Shown: positions 25,968-36,917, counted from the first letter of the stretch. The stretch is DNA of 64,000 nucleotides from Myxococcales bacterium (GCA_016707895.1 JADJGV010000037.1:186001-250000), one strand, 5' to 3'. Numbers and translations: made by a program. The notes: generated by a model not told the origin, from the sequence alone.

Positions 25968-26392
25968 TGTCGGCCGTCGCTCGGCGGTACTACGCCCGTG
26001 GCGTCCAGGCGATCGGCTCGGGCGAGCTGCAGATCGCCGTCGAGCAGCTGCAGGCCGCCGTGGATCTGGCGCCGGCGTTCGGCGATGCGCGCGTCGCCTT
26101 TGCGGTGGCGCTGGCGAAGTTCGGCGACGCGCCGCGCGCGGCCAACGTCGTCCGCACCGGGCTGGGGCGGGCGGTGTCGCCGGTCGGCGTGGCCGCGCTG
26201 TGGGCCACGCTGGGCGACGTGCTCACGCTGTCCGGCGACTTCTTCGGCGCCGAGGAGGCGTTCCGCCAGGCCGCCACGCACCCCGACTTCGCGGTGCGCG
26301 CCGCCGCCGGGCTGGCCCGGGTCTACGCCAAGCTCGGCCGCTACCCCGACGCCGTCGCGCAGCTCAAGCGCGCGTCGGCCGGTTCGATCTAG
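25967..26392 (+). CDS. Small TPR-repeat protein
   Basis: 141 residues. Three to four TPR-like helix pairs (YYARGVQAIGSGELQIAVEQ, LGDVLTLSGDFFGAEEAFRQ, LARVYAKLGRYPDAVAQLKR) with the usual A/G/Y spacing and no other domain. TPR proteins act as binding adaptors or chaperones. Last gene of the rightward eCIS block; it converges with the phosphatase gene 43 bp away. Confidence 0.8.
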   Translation: MSAVARRYYARGVQAIGSGELQIAVEQLQAAVDLAPAFGDARVAFAVALAKFGDAPRAANVVRTGLGRAVSPVGVAALWATLGDVLTLSGDFFGAEEAFRQAATHPDFAVRAAAGLARVYAKLGRYPDAVAQLKRASAGSI

Positions 26393-26435
26393 CGAGCGTC
26401 ACGCGGCCGCCGCCCGCGCGCGGGCGCCGCAGCGA

Positions 26436-27242
26436 TCAATACGCCTGCTGGTAGCCGTAGTGCGGCTGCGGCGCGGCCCACAGCGTGTCGAAGAACGCCT
26501 GGGTCAGCACGACGGTGATGTTGTCGGTGCCGCCGTTGTTGTTGGCGGCGCGCACGAGGTTTTCGGCGGTCACCTCGAGCGGATCGCCGGCGGTCATGAT
26601 CTCGCGGATCATCCAGTCGTCGACGAGGTCCGACAGGCCGTCGCAGCACAGGAGGAAGATGTCGCCGTGCTCGATCTGCAGCGCGTTGTGCTCGATCTCG
26701 ACGGCGGCGTCGAGGCCGACCGCGCGGATGATGACGTTGGAGGTCGCGGGGCCGAGCTGGCCGACCAGATCGGGCCGGTCCTGGTACAGGTTGCGCAGCG
26801 AGTGGTCGCGGGTGATCGGGTGGAACTGGCCCTGGCGCAGCAGGTACCCGCGCGAGTCGCCGCAGTGGGCGATGTGCGCGGTGGCGCCCTCGATGCGCAG
26901 ACCGACGGCGGTGGTGCCCATGCCGTGACAGGTCGGGTCGACCTGCGCGCGCTGGAACACGGCGGCGTTGGCCGCCTTCATCGCGGCCACCAGCGGATCC
27001 TGCCCCGGGGCCGGGCGTGGATCGCCGGTCTTCATCGCGTGCACGATCGTGCGGATGGCGATGTCCGAGGCGACCTGACCGGAGGCGTGGCCGCCCATCC
27101 CGTCGCACACCAGGTACATGCCGAGGAAGTCGTCGAAGTACATCGCGTCTTCGTTTTGCGTGCGCTGCACACCTACATCGGTGAGGCCGACGCCACGCAT
27201 CACGAACGGCTCCACCGGGATGATCTTGGGCTCGGGAGTCAT
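26436..27242 (-). CDS. PP2C-type Ser/Thr protein phosphatase
   Basis: 268 residues. All PP2C metal-binding motifs are present: QRTQNEDAMYF, LVCDGMGGHASGQVAS, TAHIAHCGDSRGYLL, FLLCCDGLSDLVDD and NGGTDNITVVL. No membrane segment. It is predicted to remove phosphate from Ser/Thr on targets of the kinase encoded two genes upstream on the same strand (28104-29726). With five FHA proteins in the locus, this makes a kinase-phosphatase-reader set comparable to PpkA/PppA/Fha of type VI secretion. The last residues are Tyr/Gln-rich (HYGYQQAY). Confidence 0.92.
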   Translation of the reverse strand: MTPEPKIIPVEPFVMRGVGLTDVGVQRTQNEDAMYFDDFLGMYLVCDGMGGHASGQVASDIAIRTIVHAMKTGDPRPAPGQDPLVAAMKAANAAVFQRAQVDPTCHGMGTTAVGLRIEGATAHIAHCGDSRGYLLRQGQFHPITRDHSLRNLYQDRPDLVGQLGPATSNVIIRAVGLDAAVEIEHNALQIEHGDIFLLCCDGLSDLVDDWMIREIMTAGDPLEVTAENLVRAANNNGGTDNITVVLTQAFFDTLWAAPQPHYGYQQAY

Positions 27243-27312
27243 GACCGCCTCGGCAGGCCAGCGGCCTGCCCGCTCATCGTACGGATCGAAGGCGATCCAT
27301 CTTCCCTCGGAG

Positions 27313-28104
27313 TCACGACGATCTCCGCTGGTGACGGATCGCCTTGGCCGCCGCGACCGTCTCGGGCCAGGGCGGGGCGGTGATCTCGCGGAACTCGGCG
27401 TGGGCCGTGCGGGCGCTCGCCGCCAGCGCCAGCCGCTCGACCGGCTCGGGCCGCCAGTCGAGGGCCGCCAGCACCTCGCGGTGGCCGTCCGTCGGCTGGT
27501 CGCCCTCTTCCTCGGGAGCGGTGAGCTGGATGGTGAACTCGGTCTCGGGCCGGTACAGGTCGCGCAGCACGGCCTGGGGCGCGGCGTCCGCCAGCGCCGC
27601 CTCGATCTCCCGGCTGAGCCCGTACTCGCGGGGCTCGCCGATCGTCGCCATCTCTTCCTCGCCAGGGATGGCCACGGCCAGGATCGAGGTGTCGAGCACT
27701 GGCGCTGGCGGGACGATGGGGCGGACGTCGTAGCGCTGGTGGCGCTCGAGCAGGTCGTACATCCACGGGTAGATCACCGCAGCCGCGGCCTCGACCCGCT
27801 TCTTGCGCGCGGCGGCCTCGGCGGCCAGCTGCGCTTCCATGCCATCGCCGAAGCCGAGCTGCAAGCCCGGGCTCGGCACCGCCTCGGCCTCGACTTGCTC
27901 CTCGACCACCATCGCGCTCGGGCGCGCGAACCAGCTCTCGAGCTCGGCGCGCACGGCGGGGTCGAGGCTGCGCTCGAGCTCCTCCAGCTCGGCGGCGCTG
28001 CGCGTGAGCACGTCCTTCGCGCGCAGGTCGCTGTGCGCGGCCGGCGGGTCGGAGGCGGCGTCGGTGGGGGCCGGCGCCGGGAGGTCGTCGTCGTCGGGCG
28101 GCAT
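27313..28104 (-). CDS. Unrecognised protein between kinase and phosphatase
   Basis: 263 residues; ATG overlaps the kinase stop (ATGA), so it is co-translated. Features: acidic/Pro-rich start (PPDDDDLPAPAPTDAASDPP), a Glu-rich helix with LEELERSLDPAVRAELESWF, a segment IYPWMYDLLERHQRYDVRPI and a C-terminal part with PPWPETVAAAKAIRHQRRSS. No domain recognised, no signal peptide. Its fixed place between kinase and PP2C suggests a substrate or regulator of the pair. Confidence 0.65.
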   Translation of the reverse strand: MPPDDDDLPAPAPTDAASDPPAAHSDLRAKDVLTRSAAELEELERSLDPAVRAELESWFARPSAMVVEEQVEAEAVPSPGLQLGFGDGMEAQLAAEAAARKKRVEAAAAVIYPWMYDLLERHQRYDVRPIVPPAPVLDTSILAVAIPGEEEMATIGEPREYGLSREIEAALADAAPQAVLRDLYRPETEFTIQLTAPEEEGDQPTDGHREVLAALDWRPEPVERLALAASARTAHAEFREITAPPWPETVAAAKAIRHQRRSS

Positions 28105-29726
28105 CAGAGCTGGAGGACGATGACGTACGCGAGCGCGCCGACCGCGGCGCCGGCGAGGATGCTGCCGATCCAGAAGCCGGTCGACGCGCCCCCCGCGGCC
28201 GGGGCCGCGCCGGGGCCGCTCGCCGCAGCGGCGGGGCCGCCCTGCGCGAACGACACCACGCCCTCGGTGGGCTGCAGCATCATGGTCTTCTGTGGGCCGG
28301 CCTGTGGCGGGCCGCCCGGCGCGCCCGGATACGGCGCGCCCCCGGGGGACGTGCCCATCGGCATGCCCTGGGGCATGCCTTGCGGCGACATGCCCGGCGG
28401 TGGCGCCATCGGCGACGGCCCACCCGGCGGCATCATCAGCGGCGACAGCCCGGCGATCATCGTCTTCTGCGCATGGCCCGCGGGCTGGTATCCGCCCGGC
28501 CCACCCGGCGGCGCGGCCGGCGGTGGATAGCCGCCCGGCGCACCTGGCGGCGGTCCGCCTGGTCCTCCCGGGTAGCCCGGCGCCGGCATGCCGGCGATCA
28601 TCGTCTTCTGCGCGGCGCCCGCGCCGGCCGCGTTCGGGTTCCAGCCCGGCGCCCCCGGCGGTGGCCCCGCGGGCTGCGGCATCTGCTGCGGGTTCCACCC
28701 GGGGGCACCCGGCGGCGGCGCCATGCCGGGCGGCATCATGCCCGGTGGCGGGGCCATGCCGGGCGGCATCATGCCCGGCGGTGCCATGCCCGGCGGCATC
28801 TGCGGACCGCCCGGCATCCCGGGACCGGGGGCGATCATCGTCTTGGGCGCGCCGCCACCGGCGACGCCGATGCCCACGCCGCCCGACAGCTCCGCGAAGA
28901 CCTGCTGGCAGTGCTGCATCATCTCGCCCGCCGATTGGTAGCGGCGGCCGGGCTCCTTGTCGAGCGCCCGCTTGATGACGTTCTGGACGTTGGCCGGCAC
29001 CGACGGCGGCATCGGCGGCACCTCGCTGCGGAGGTGCATCTGCAGCACGGTCATCGGGTTGTCGTCGTTGAACGGCACCCGGCCGGTCAGCATCTCGTAG
29101 CCGAGGATGCCGAGCGCGTAGAGATCGGAGCGCGCGTCGAGCGGCAGGCCGCGGCCTTGCTCCGGCGACATGTACTGCGGCGTCCCGAAGACCACGCCGG
29201 CCTGGGTCTTCATCTGCCCGCCCTCTTGCAGCAGCTTGGCCACCGAGAAGTCGAGCAGCTTCACGAAGTCGGGCGAGCCCGCCATGTTCAGCAGGAACAC
29301 GTTGTCGGGCTTGATGTCGCGGTGGATGATGCCGATCGCGTGGGCCTCGGCCAGCGAGGCGCAGCACTGGATCAGGACCTTCATCACCCGATTCGGCGCC
29401 ATCGGCTGGTTGTTGATCGCCGCCCGCAGGACGTTCCCCTCGAGGAACTCCATCGTCATGAAGAACCGGCCGTCCGAGGTCTGGCCGAAGTCGAACATGC
29501 GGATGGTGTTGGGGTGCTGCAGCCGCGAGCAGGCCTTCGCCTCGTTGGAGAAGCGCTGCACCCACTGCTGATCCGACGCCATCTGCGGGTTCAGCACCTT
29601 GATCGCGATGACGCGGTCGATCGAGACCTGGCGCGCTTTGTAGACGACACCCATCCCGCCCTCGCCGATGCGAGCCAGGATCTCGTAGCGTCCATCGAAG
29701 ACTTTGCCGACTAGAGGGTCATGCAC
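28104..29726 (-). CDS. Hanks-type Ser/Thr kinase, tail-anchored
   Basis: 540 residues from a GTG. Kinase domain at about 14-275: IGEGGMGVVYKARQ, VIAIKVLN, IIHRDIKPDNVFLL, KLLDFSVAKLL (DFS instead of DFG, with the metal-binding Asp kept) and FGTPQYMSPEQGRG. Residues about 290-510 are Pro-Gly-Met-rich and hold repeated (Q/P)KTMI motifs (APKTMIAPG, AQKTMIAGM, AQKTMIAGL, PQKTMMLQP), possible phospho-threonine sites for FHA domains. A final hydrophobic segment (FWIGSILAGAAVGALAYVIV) anchors the tail. First gene of a kinase-unknown-PP2C operon facing the eCIS genes. Confidence 0.92.
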   Translation of the reverse strand: MHDPLVGKVFDGRYEILARIGEGGMGVVYKARQVSIDRVIAIKVLNPQMASDQQWVQRFSNEAKACSRLQHPNTIRMFDFGQTSDGRFFMTMEFLEGNVLRAAINNQPMAPNRVMKVLIQCCASLAEAHAIGIIHRDIKPDNVFLLNMAGSPDFVKLLDFSVAKLLQEGGQMKTQAGVVFGTPQYMSPEQGRGLPLDARSDLYALGILGYEMLTGRVPFNDDNPMTVLQMHLRSEVPPMPPSVPANVQNVIKRALDKEPGRRYQSAGEMMQHCQQVFAELSGGVGIGVAGGGAPKTMIAPGPGMPGGPQMPPGMAPPGMMPPGMAPPPGMMPPGMAPPPGAPGWNPQQMPQPAGPPPGAPGWNPNAAGAGAAQKTMIAGMPAPGYPGGPGGPPPGAPGGYPPPAAPPGGPGGYQPAGHAQKTMIAGLSPLMMPPGGPSPMAPPPGMSPQGMPQGMPMGTSPGGAPYPGAPGGPPQAGPQKTMMLQPTEGVVSFAQGGPAAAASGPGAAPAAGGASTGFWIGSILAGAAVGALAYVIVLQL

Positions 29727-29765
29727 GTCGGTTGACTACCAGGTTGTGGGGGAAGTGCTGGCCGG

Positions 29766-29814
29766 GAGGGTCTTTTCGAAAGACCCTCTCAAGGTCACTG
29801 CGAAAGACCCTCTC
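29766..29814 (-). repeat. Structured intergenic element, copy C (minus)
   Basis: Minus-strand copy of hairpin 1: 10 bp stem 29766-29775 with 29779-29788. A half copy (GCGAAAGACCCTCTC at 29800-29814) stands on its upstream side. The second hairpin is not kept as such; a CCCCCACAAC remnant lies near 29743-29752 on the minus strand. It sits between a lipoprotein stop (29819) and the kinase start, in the sense of the lipoprotein transcript. Confidence 0.75.
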
Positions 29815-29818
29815 TGGA

Positions 29819-30892
29819 TCACGGCGCGCTGAGCCGCACCGGGTTGTTCGGGATCAGCTTGGAGGCGTCGAGCTTCACCTTGGCCACCGACGACTTCTTG
29901 GTGACCTTGGACAGCTTGAACTCCGAACCGCGGATCGGCTTGTCGTTGGAGTCGAGGAGCACGCCCTTCCAGCCGCGATCGACGCCGTCGTCGGTGCCGA
30001 TGTTGATCGTGATCTGGATGCCGCTGCCGCCGGCGTCGGCCTGGACGTCGGTCACCTCGCCGAGCCGATCGGGCGGCTTGTAGCCGTCGCAGTTCGGGTT
30101 GCCCGGATCGATCTTGGCCGGATCGCACGGCGGCCAGTTCGACGGCTTGCACTGCGCGAACTTGCGGTCGGGCGGCGTCGGGCACGGCATCGTCTTCATG
30201 CAGGCCGGGATGTTCGGATCCGGCGGGGTCGGGCACTGGCCGGCGCAGCCGGGCCAGGTCGGGTCGACCGGCACCGGGCACTTGTTGGCGCAGTCGGGGT
30301 TCTTCTTGTCGAACGCCGCGAGGTCGCACGGCTTGACCGGCTCGGGCACGGCCGGGAGCTTGGGTGGGTCGAGCATCTCGACGGCGAGCCAGTCGAAGGT
30401 CTCGACCGTCAGCTCCTTCCAGTCGGCGGTGAGGGTGTAGCGACCCGCGTCGCCGCGCTCCGAGGCGTAGATCTGGATGAAGAGCTTGCCCCGGATGTTC
30501 TCGAGGCTGAGGTTCTTGGTGGTCTTGCGCGAGCGCTTGCGCTTGTTGGGCTTGGCCTCGGTGAGCAGCCGGCCCCACTCGTTGTAGACGGCGATCGACA
30601 GGTCGAGGCCGGGCCGCGGCGGGGTCCAGCGCAGGCGCAGACCGAGGGTGCCGACCTTGTCCTTGGGCAGCTCGAGCACCTTCCAGTCGACGCGATCGCC
30701 GCCCGGGTAGGTGACGATGCCGCGGGCCTTGGCCTCGTTGTTCTCGAGCTTCATCTCCTGGGCGCCTTTGTTGCGCCCGTCCTCGCCGGTGCGTGAGTCC
30801 TGGGGGACGTTCTTCGCGCACGCGGACAGGACGAAACACGCCGCGACCGCGGCGGCGACGATCAGGCGTAGACGCCTGGAAACCCGAGCCAT
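29819..30892 (-). CDS. Cys/Pro-rich lipoprotein A
   Basis: 357 residues from ATG 30892 (a more distal ATG at 30928 would add 12 residues before the signal). Lipobox VLSACAKN ends a typical signal peptide. N-terminal beta-domain (NNEAKARGIVTYPGGDRVDW, RLRWTPPRPGLDLSIAVYNE, IRGKLFIQIYASERGDAGRY) resembles pre-peptidase-type beta sandwiches. Then comes a Cys/Pro/Asp-rich segment with (D/N)PxxPxC units (PDCANKCPVPVDPTWPGCAG), and a C-terminal beta-domain (GSGIQITINIGTDDGVDRGW). Close paralogue of the next upstream gene; a tandem duplication. Function unknown. Confidence 0.8.
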   Translation of the reverse strand: MARVSRRLRLIVAAAVAACFVLSACAKNVPQDSRTGEDGRNKGAQEMKLENNEAKARGIVTYPGGDRVDWKVLELPKDKVGTLGLRLRWTPPRPGLDLSIAVYNEWGRLLTEAKPNKRKRSRKTTKNLSLENIRGKLFIQIYASERGDAGRYTLTADWKELTVETFDWLAVEMLDPPKLPAVPEPVKPCDLAAFDKKNPDCANKCPVPVDPTWPGCAGQCPTPPDPNIPACMKTMPCPTPPDRKFAQCKPSNWPPCDPAKIDPGNPNCDGYKPPDRLGEVTDVQADAGGSGIQITINIGTDDGVDRGWKGVLLDSNDKPIRGSEFKLSKVTKKSSVAKVKLDASKLIPNNPVRLSAP

Positions 30893-30941
30893 GGCGCGAT
30901 CGTGCGACCAAACGCGGGGCCGGCGCAAGGCCCCCCTCGTA

Positions 30942-31997
30942 CTAATGGCAGGCCTTGATGGCCGGGCCCGGCTTGGGCTTGATCACGATGGTCGATCCCT
31001 GCGGCACGCTGGTGTTCGTGGTCTTGCCGACCGAGGCGCGCTTGCCCACGCTCACCAGCTTGAACGTGCCGGTCAGCTTGGCGCCGGCCGGGTCGAGGAT
31101 GTCGCCGACCCAGTTGGTCTTGTCGATGCCGTTCTCGGTGCCGAGGTTGATCGTGACCTGGGTTCCGTCGGCGAGCGACTTGATGTCGGTGATCTCGCCG
31201 GCCTGGGGCTGCTTGGTCACGCCGTCGCACCTGGGGTTGGTCGGGTCGACCTTGTCGGGATCGCAGGGCGGGTAGTACTGCAGGCAGTCCGGCAGGCAGG
31301 GATCCATCTGGTCCTTGTTGCAGAGCTTGCACGCCTTGATCTTGGGATCGGGCGGCACCGGGCAGACGTTGGCGCACGCCGGCCAGGTGGGGTCGTAGGC
31401 GGTCAGCGGGCACTCGTTCTTGCAGGCGGGGTTGGCCTTGTCGAACGGGTCGCACGGCTTCATCGGCTCGGGCACCGCCGGCAGCTTGGGCGGATCCATC
31501 AGCTGCACCGCGAGCCAGTCGAGGCCGCTGTCGACGACGTCGGCCTTCCACCCGGCGGTCAGCGTGTACTTGCCGGCGTCGCCGCGGCCCGACGCGTAGA
31601 TCTCGATGAACAGCTTGCCCTTCGCGTTGGGCACGGTGATCGCCTTCTGGGTCTTGCGCGACCGCGCCCGGGTGTTGGGCCGGGCGCTGTCGAGCAGCCG
31701 GCCGTACTCGTTGTAGACGTCGAACGACAGGTCGAGGCCGGGCCGCGGCGGGGTCCAGCGCAGCTTGAGCTCGACGGTGCCGGTCTGATCCTTGGGCAGC
31801 TCGAGGACCTTCCAGTCGACGCGATCGCCGCCGGGGTAGGTGACGATGCCGTGGGCCTTGGCCTCGTCGTTCTCGATCTTCATCTCCTTGGCGCCCTTGT
31901 TGCGGCCGTCCTCGCCGGTCTTCAGGTCCTGCGGCACGTTCTTCACGCAGGCGACGGCCGCGGCCATGACCAGGCCCACCCAGATGGCGTTTCGCAT
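30942..31997 (-). CDS. Cys/Pro-rich lipoprotein B (paralogue of A)
   Basis: 351 residues. Signal with lipobox AAAVACVKN. The first 150 residues are nearly the same as lipoprotein A (VPQDLKTGEDGRNKGAKEMK, HGIVTYPGGDRVDWKVLELP). The Cys-rich middle differs in unit number and includes CKLCNKDQMDPCLPDCLQYY, and the C-terminal domain has QVTINLGTENGIDK. Oriented like A, 49 bp upstream of it. Even Cys spacing suggests disulfide-stapled repeats on the cell surface. Confidence 0.8.
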   Translation of the reverse strand: MRNAIWVGLVMAAAVACVKNVPQDLKTGEDGRNKGAKEMKIENDEAKAHGIVTYPGGDRVDWKVLELPKDQTGTVELKLRWTPPRPGLDLSFDVYNEYGRLLDSARPNTRARSRKTQKAITVPNAKGKLFIEIYASGRGDAGKYTLTAGWKADVVDSGLDWLAVQLMDPPKLPAVPEPMKPCDPFDKANPACKNECPLTAYDPTWPACANVCPVPPDPKIKACKLCNKDQMDPCLPDCLQYYPPCDPDKVDPTNPRCDGVTKQPQAGEITDIKSLADGTQVTINLGTENGIDKTNWVGDILDPAGAKLTGTFKLVSVGKRASVGKTTNTSVPQGSTIVIKPKPGPAIKACH

Positions 31998-32081
31998 GCG
32001 CTGATGGTGTGACGACCGGGCGCGGTTGTCGAGCCCCCGCACCCGATCGCGCGCCCCCCCGCGGCCGTGGTAACCGACGGC

Positions 32082-32382
32082 ATGCGTTGGATCTCGATCG
32101 TCGTGTTCACCGCCGCGTGCAGCGGCCAGGTGGCGGGTGGCTCCACCGACGGCGCCAAGGTGTTCGCGGCCGCGTGCGCCCGCTGCCACGGCGAGCACGG
32201 CCGACCGCCGCAGCAGATGGTCGACCAGCTCGGCGTGCGCGACCTGACCGGCGCCGAGTGGAAGGGCCGCCGCGCCCTCGCGACCATCGAGCACCAGGTG
32301 CGCCAGGGCGCCGCCAGCGGCCGCATGCCGGCGTTCACCGGCGCGCTCACCGACGCGCAGATCAAGGCGGTCGCCGCCTACG

Positions 32383-32399
<17 letters not shown>
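32082..32399 (+). CDS. Small c-type cytochrome, probable lipoprotein
   Basis: 105 residues from ATG 32082. Short signal with possible lipobox FTAACSG, then one haem motif CARCH near residue 33 and a C-terminal axial Met candidate in GRMPAFTGALTDAQIKAVAA, the standard cytochrome_CBB3-type layout. It should bind one covalent haem c and carry electrons in the periplasm. Its 3' end overlaps the convergent queG by 17 bp. Confidence 0.82.
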
Positions 32400-34775
<2,376 letters not shown>

Positions 34776-34784
34776 CGGCGTCGG

Positions 34785-35231
34785 TTACCGCGGGCCGCCG
34801 CGGTTGGCAACCGCCAGCGCGCGGGCGCGGTCGATCACCGGCACCAGGCCGTCGGTGAGCGGCAATCGGGCCAGCTCGGCGGCGTCGACGAACCGGGCGG
34901 CGCGGGCGTCGTCGCCTGGGCGCGGGGCGGCGGTCGAGGTCGGCCTGGCCAGGTAGTCGAGGATGACGTAGTGGTAGGCGCCGTCGCCGGCCGCGACCAC
35001 GCGCTCGACCACCTCGACCAGCGGGCCGACCTCGACCTCGACGCCGGTCTCTTCACGGACCTCGCGGGCGACCGCCGCGGCCAGCGCCTCGCCGTGGTGG
35101 AGCTTGCCGCCGGGCACGGTCCACTGGCCGACCCCGGGCGGGCGGCCGCGCTCGATCAACAGCACCCGGCCGGCGGCGTCGAACACCACCGCGGCGACCG
35201 CGACCACCGGGTGCGCGGCGGGCGCCGTCAT
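34785..35231 (-). CDS. Nudix hydrolase, MutT-like
   Basis: 148 residues. Nudix box at about 38-62: GGKLHHGEALAAAVAREVRE followed by ETGVEV, all catalytic Glu present, after the VGQWTVPGG lead-in. It hydrolyses a nucleoside diphosphate-linked substrate; ADP-ribose or oxidised NTP are possibilities, not decidable from sequence. Its ATG overlaps the endonuclease III stop (ATGA), so a DNA/nucleotide repair pairing is plausible. Confidence 0.87.
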   Translation of the reverse strand: MTAPAAHPVVAVAAVVFDAAGRVLLIERGRPPGVGQWTVPGGKLHHGEALAAAVAREVREETGVEVEVGPLVEVVERVVAAGDGAYHYVILDYLARPTSTAAPRPGDDARAARFVDAAELARLPLTDGLVPVIDRARALAVANRGGPR

Positions 35232-35998
35232 CGGCGGGGCTTCGCGGCGCGGGCCGGCGTGGCCTTGGCGGTCGCCTTGGCCTTGGTCTTGGTCTTGGCG
35301 GACGCCTTGGTCTTCGGCGTGCCTGACCCTGGCACCTCGGCCGACGGGCACAGCGGCGCCAACGTGCACTGCTCGCAGGCCGGCTTCTTGGCGAAGCACA
35401 CCCGACGGCCGTGCCAGATCAGCCGGTCGGCGAACGTCTTCCATTCCGCGCGTGGCAAGCACGCCATCAGATCGCGCTCGATCTTGACCGGGTCGGTCTC
35501 GCGGGTCAGGCCCAGGCGCGCCGCCAGCCGGGTGACGTGGGTGTCGACCACGACGCCGACGGTGGTGCCCAGCGCCGTCGACAGCACCACGTTGGCGGTC
35601 TTGCGGGCGACGCCGGGCAGGGCGACCAGCGCGTCGAGCTCGGCCGGGACCTGGCCGCCGTGGCGCTCGACCAGCGCCCGGGCCATGCCGGTCAAGCTGC
35701 GGGCCTTGGCCCGGTAGAACCCCGACTTGTAGATCAGCGGCTCGAGCTCCTCGGGCGCCGCCGCCGCCAGCGCCCGGGCGTCGGGGTACCGCGCGAACAG
35801 CGCCGGGGTCAGCGTGTTGATCATCTTGTCGGTCGACTGCGCCGCCAGGATGGTCGCGCACAGGAGCTGGTAGGCGTCCCGGTGATCGAGCTCGCAGGTG
35901 GCGTCGGGCCAGGCCGCGGCCAGGGCCGCGATCAGCGCGGACGGCGCGGCGGGCGTCGCCGGCGCGGGAGACGTGGTAGACCGAAGGCGGTGACCCAT
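35228..35998 (-). CDS. nth: Endonuclease III (DNA glycosylase/AP lyase)
   Basis: 256 residues from ATG 35998. Helix-hairpin-helix LPGVARKTANVVL with the catalytic Lys, catalytic Asp in GVVVDTHVTRLAARLGL, and the [4Fe-4S] loop CFAKKPACEQCTLAPLC (C-x6-C-x2-C-x5-C). The C-terminus adds a Lys/Thr/Ala tail of about 35 residues (KTKASAKTKTKAKATAKA), a likely nonspecific DNA-binding extension. Its start codon lies inside the same CATG as the start of the divergent lipoprotein gene. Confidence 0.93.
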   Translation of the reverse strand: MGHRLRSTTSPAPATPAAPSALIAALAAAWPDATCELDHRDAYQLLCATILAAQSTDKMINTLTPALFARYPDARALAAAAPEELEPLIYKSGFYRAKARSLTGMARALVERHGGQVPAELDALVALPGVARKTANVVLSTALGTTVGVVVDTHVTRLAARLGLTRETDPVKIERDLMACLPRAEWKTFADRLIWHGRRVCFAKKPACEQCTLAPLCPSAEVPGSGTPKTKASAKTKTKAKATAKATPARAAKPRR

Positions 35999-36917
35999 GA
36001 AGCTCTGGCACGGTAGCATCGCTCGCGCGCTCGCGATCGCGGTGGTCGCGATGACCTGCGGCTGTCTCTCCAAGAAAGAGATCAAGACCGCGCGCAACTC
36101 GGTCTACGACACCGAGTTCGCCAACGTGTACTCGGCCGCCGTCGAGGCGGTGCGGTCGCTGTACCCCACGTTCGAGGAGAACCCGACCAACGGCGTCATC
36201 AAGACGGCGTGGCACCAGGTGAAGTTCTCCGACCCCAACGCCGACGATCCCAAGTCCACGCAGGTCGCGGACCGCGCGGCCGGCGTCGGGTCGGCGTCGC
36301 CCAACCCGGCGGGCCTCGGCTACAACCCGTCGTTCGCGCGGCGGATGTACTTCATCAAGTTCAGCGTCGTCGTCGCCGGCATCCGCCCGTTCCGGGTGCG
36401 GGTCGTGGGGAGCGCCTCCGAGCTGCGCCCCGGCGACGCGCTGCCGACCGAGCTCAAGGGCGAGGCGGTGCCGCACTGGCTGGCCGGGCGCACCGACGAG
36501 CTGATCGTGAAGATCTACCGCCGGCTCAAGAAGCACGCGGTGGCGGCGCCCGAGGAGAAGGTCGCGCCCGAGGAGCTCGAGGCGGTGGTGGTCGACGGCG
36601 ACATCCCGGTCGGCGCGCAGGAGGCGGCGGCCGACGTCGTGCGCGCGTTGCACAAGCGCGACTACGCCGCGCTGCGCGCCCAGGTCGCCGACGACGTCGT
36701 GTGGAGCCGCGGCGCGGCCCCCGGCGCCGACGTCGCGATGGCGATGTGGCAGGCCGATCCCACGGTGCTGGCGGCGCTCGAGGCCGCGATCACCGCCGGC
36801 TGCCACGGCGACGGCGAGCAGGTGGTGTGCCCGGCCAGCGGCGCCGCGGCCCACGCCGAGTTCCGGCTGCGCGGCGGGGTGTGGAAGCTGACCGCGTTCG
36901 TCGACGGCGATCGCTGA
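35997..36917 (+). CDS. Unrecognised lipoprotein
   Basis: 306 residues. Signal peptide with lipobox MTCGC. Residues about 30-170 are an alpha/beta domain (YDTEFANVYSAAVEAVRSLY, FARRMYFIKFSVVVAGIRPF) like outer-membrane assembly lipoproteins of the BamC/DUF type, but not assignable. The last 90 residues form a separate NTF2-like domain (ALHKRDYAALRAQVADDVVW, EFRLRGGVWKLTAFVDGD). Divergent from nth and sharing its start CATG. Confidence 0.7.
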   Translation: MKLWHGSIARALAIAVVAMTCGCLSKKEIKTARNSVYDTEFANVYSAAVEAVRSLYPTFEENPTNGVIKTAWHQVKFSDPNADDPKSTQVADRAAGVGSASPNPAGLGYNPSFARRMYFIKFSVVVAGIRPFRVRVVGSASELRPGDALPTELKGEAVPHWLAGRTDELIVKIYRRLKKHAVAAPEEKVAPEELEAVVVDGDIPVGAQEAAADVVRALHKRDYAALRAQVADDVVWSRGAAPGADVAMAMWQADPTVLAALEAAITAGCHGDGEQVVCPASGAAAHAEFRLRGGVWKLTAFVDGDR

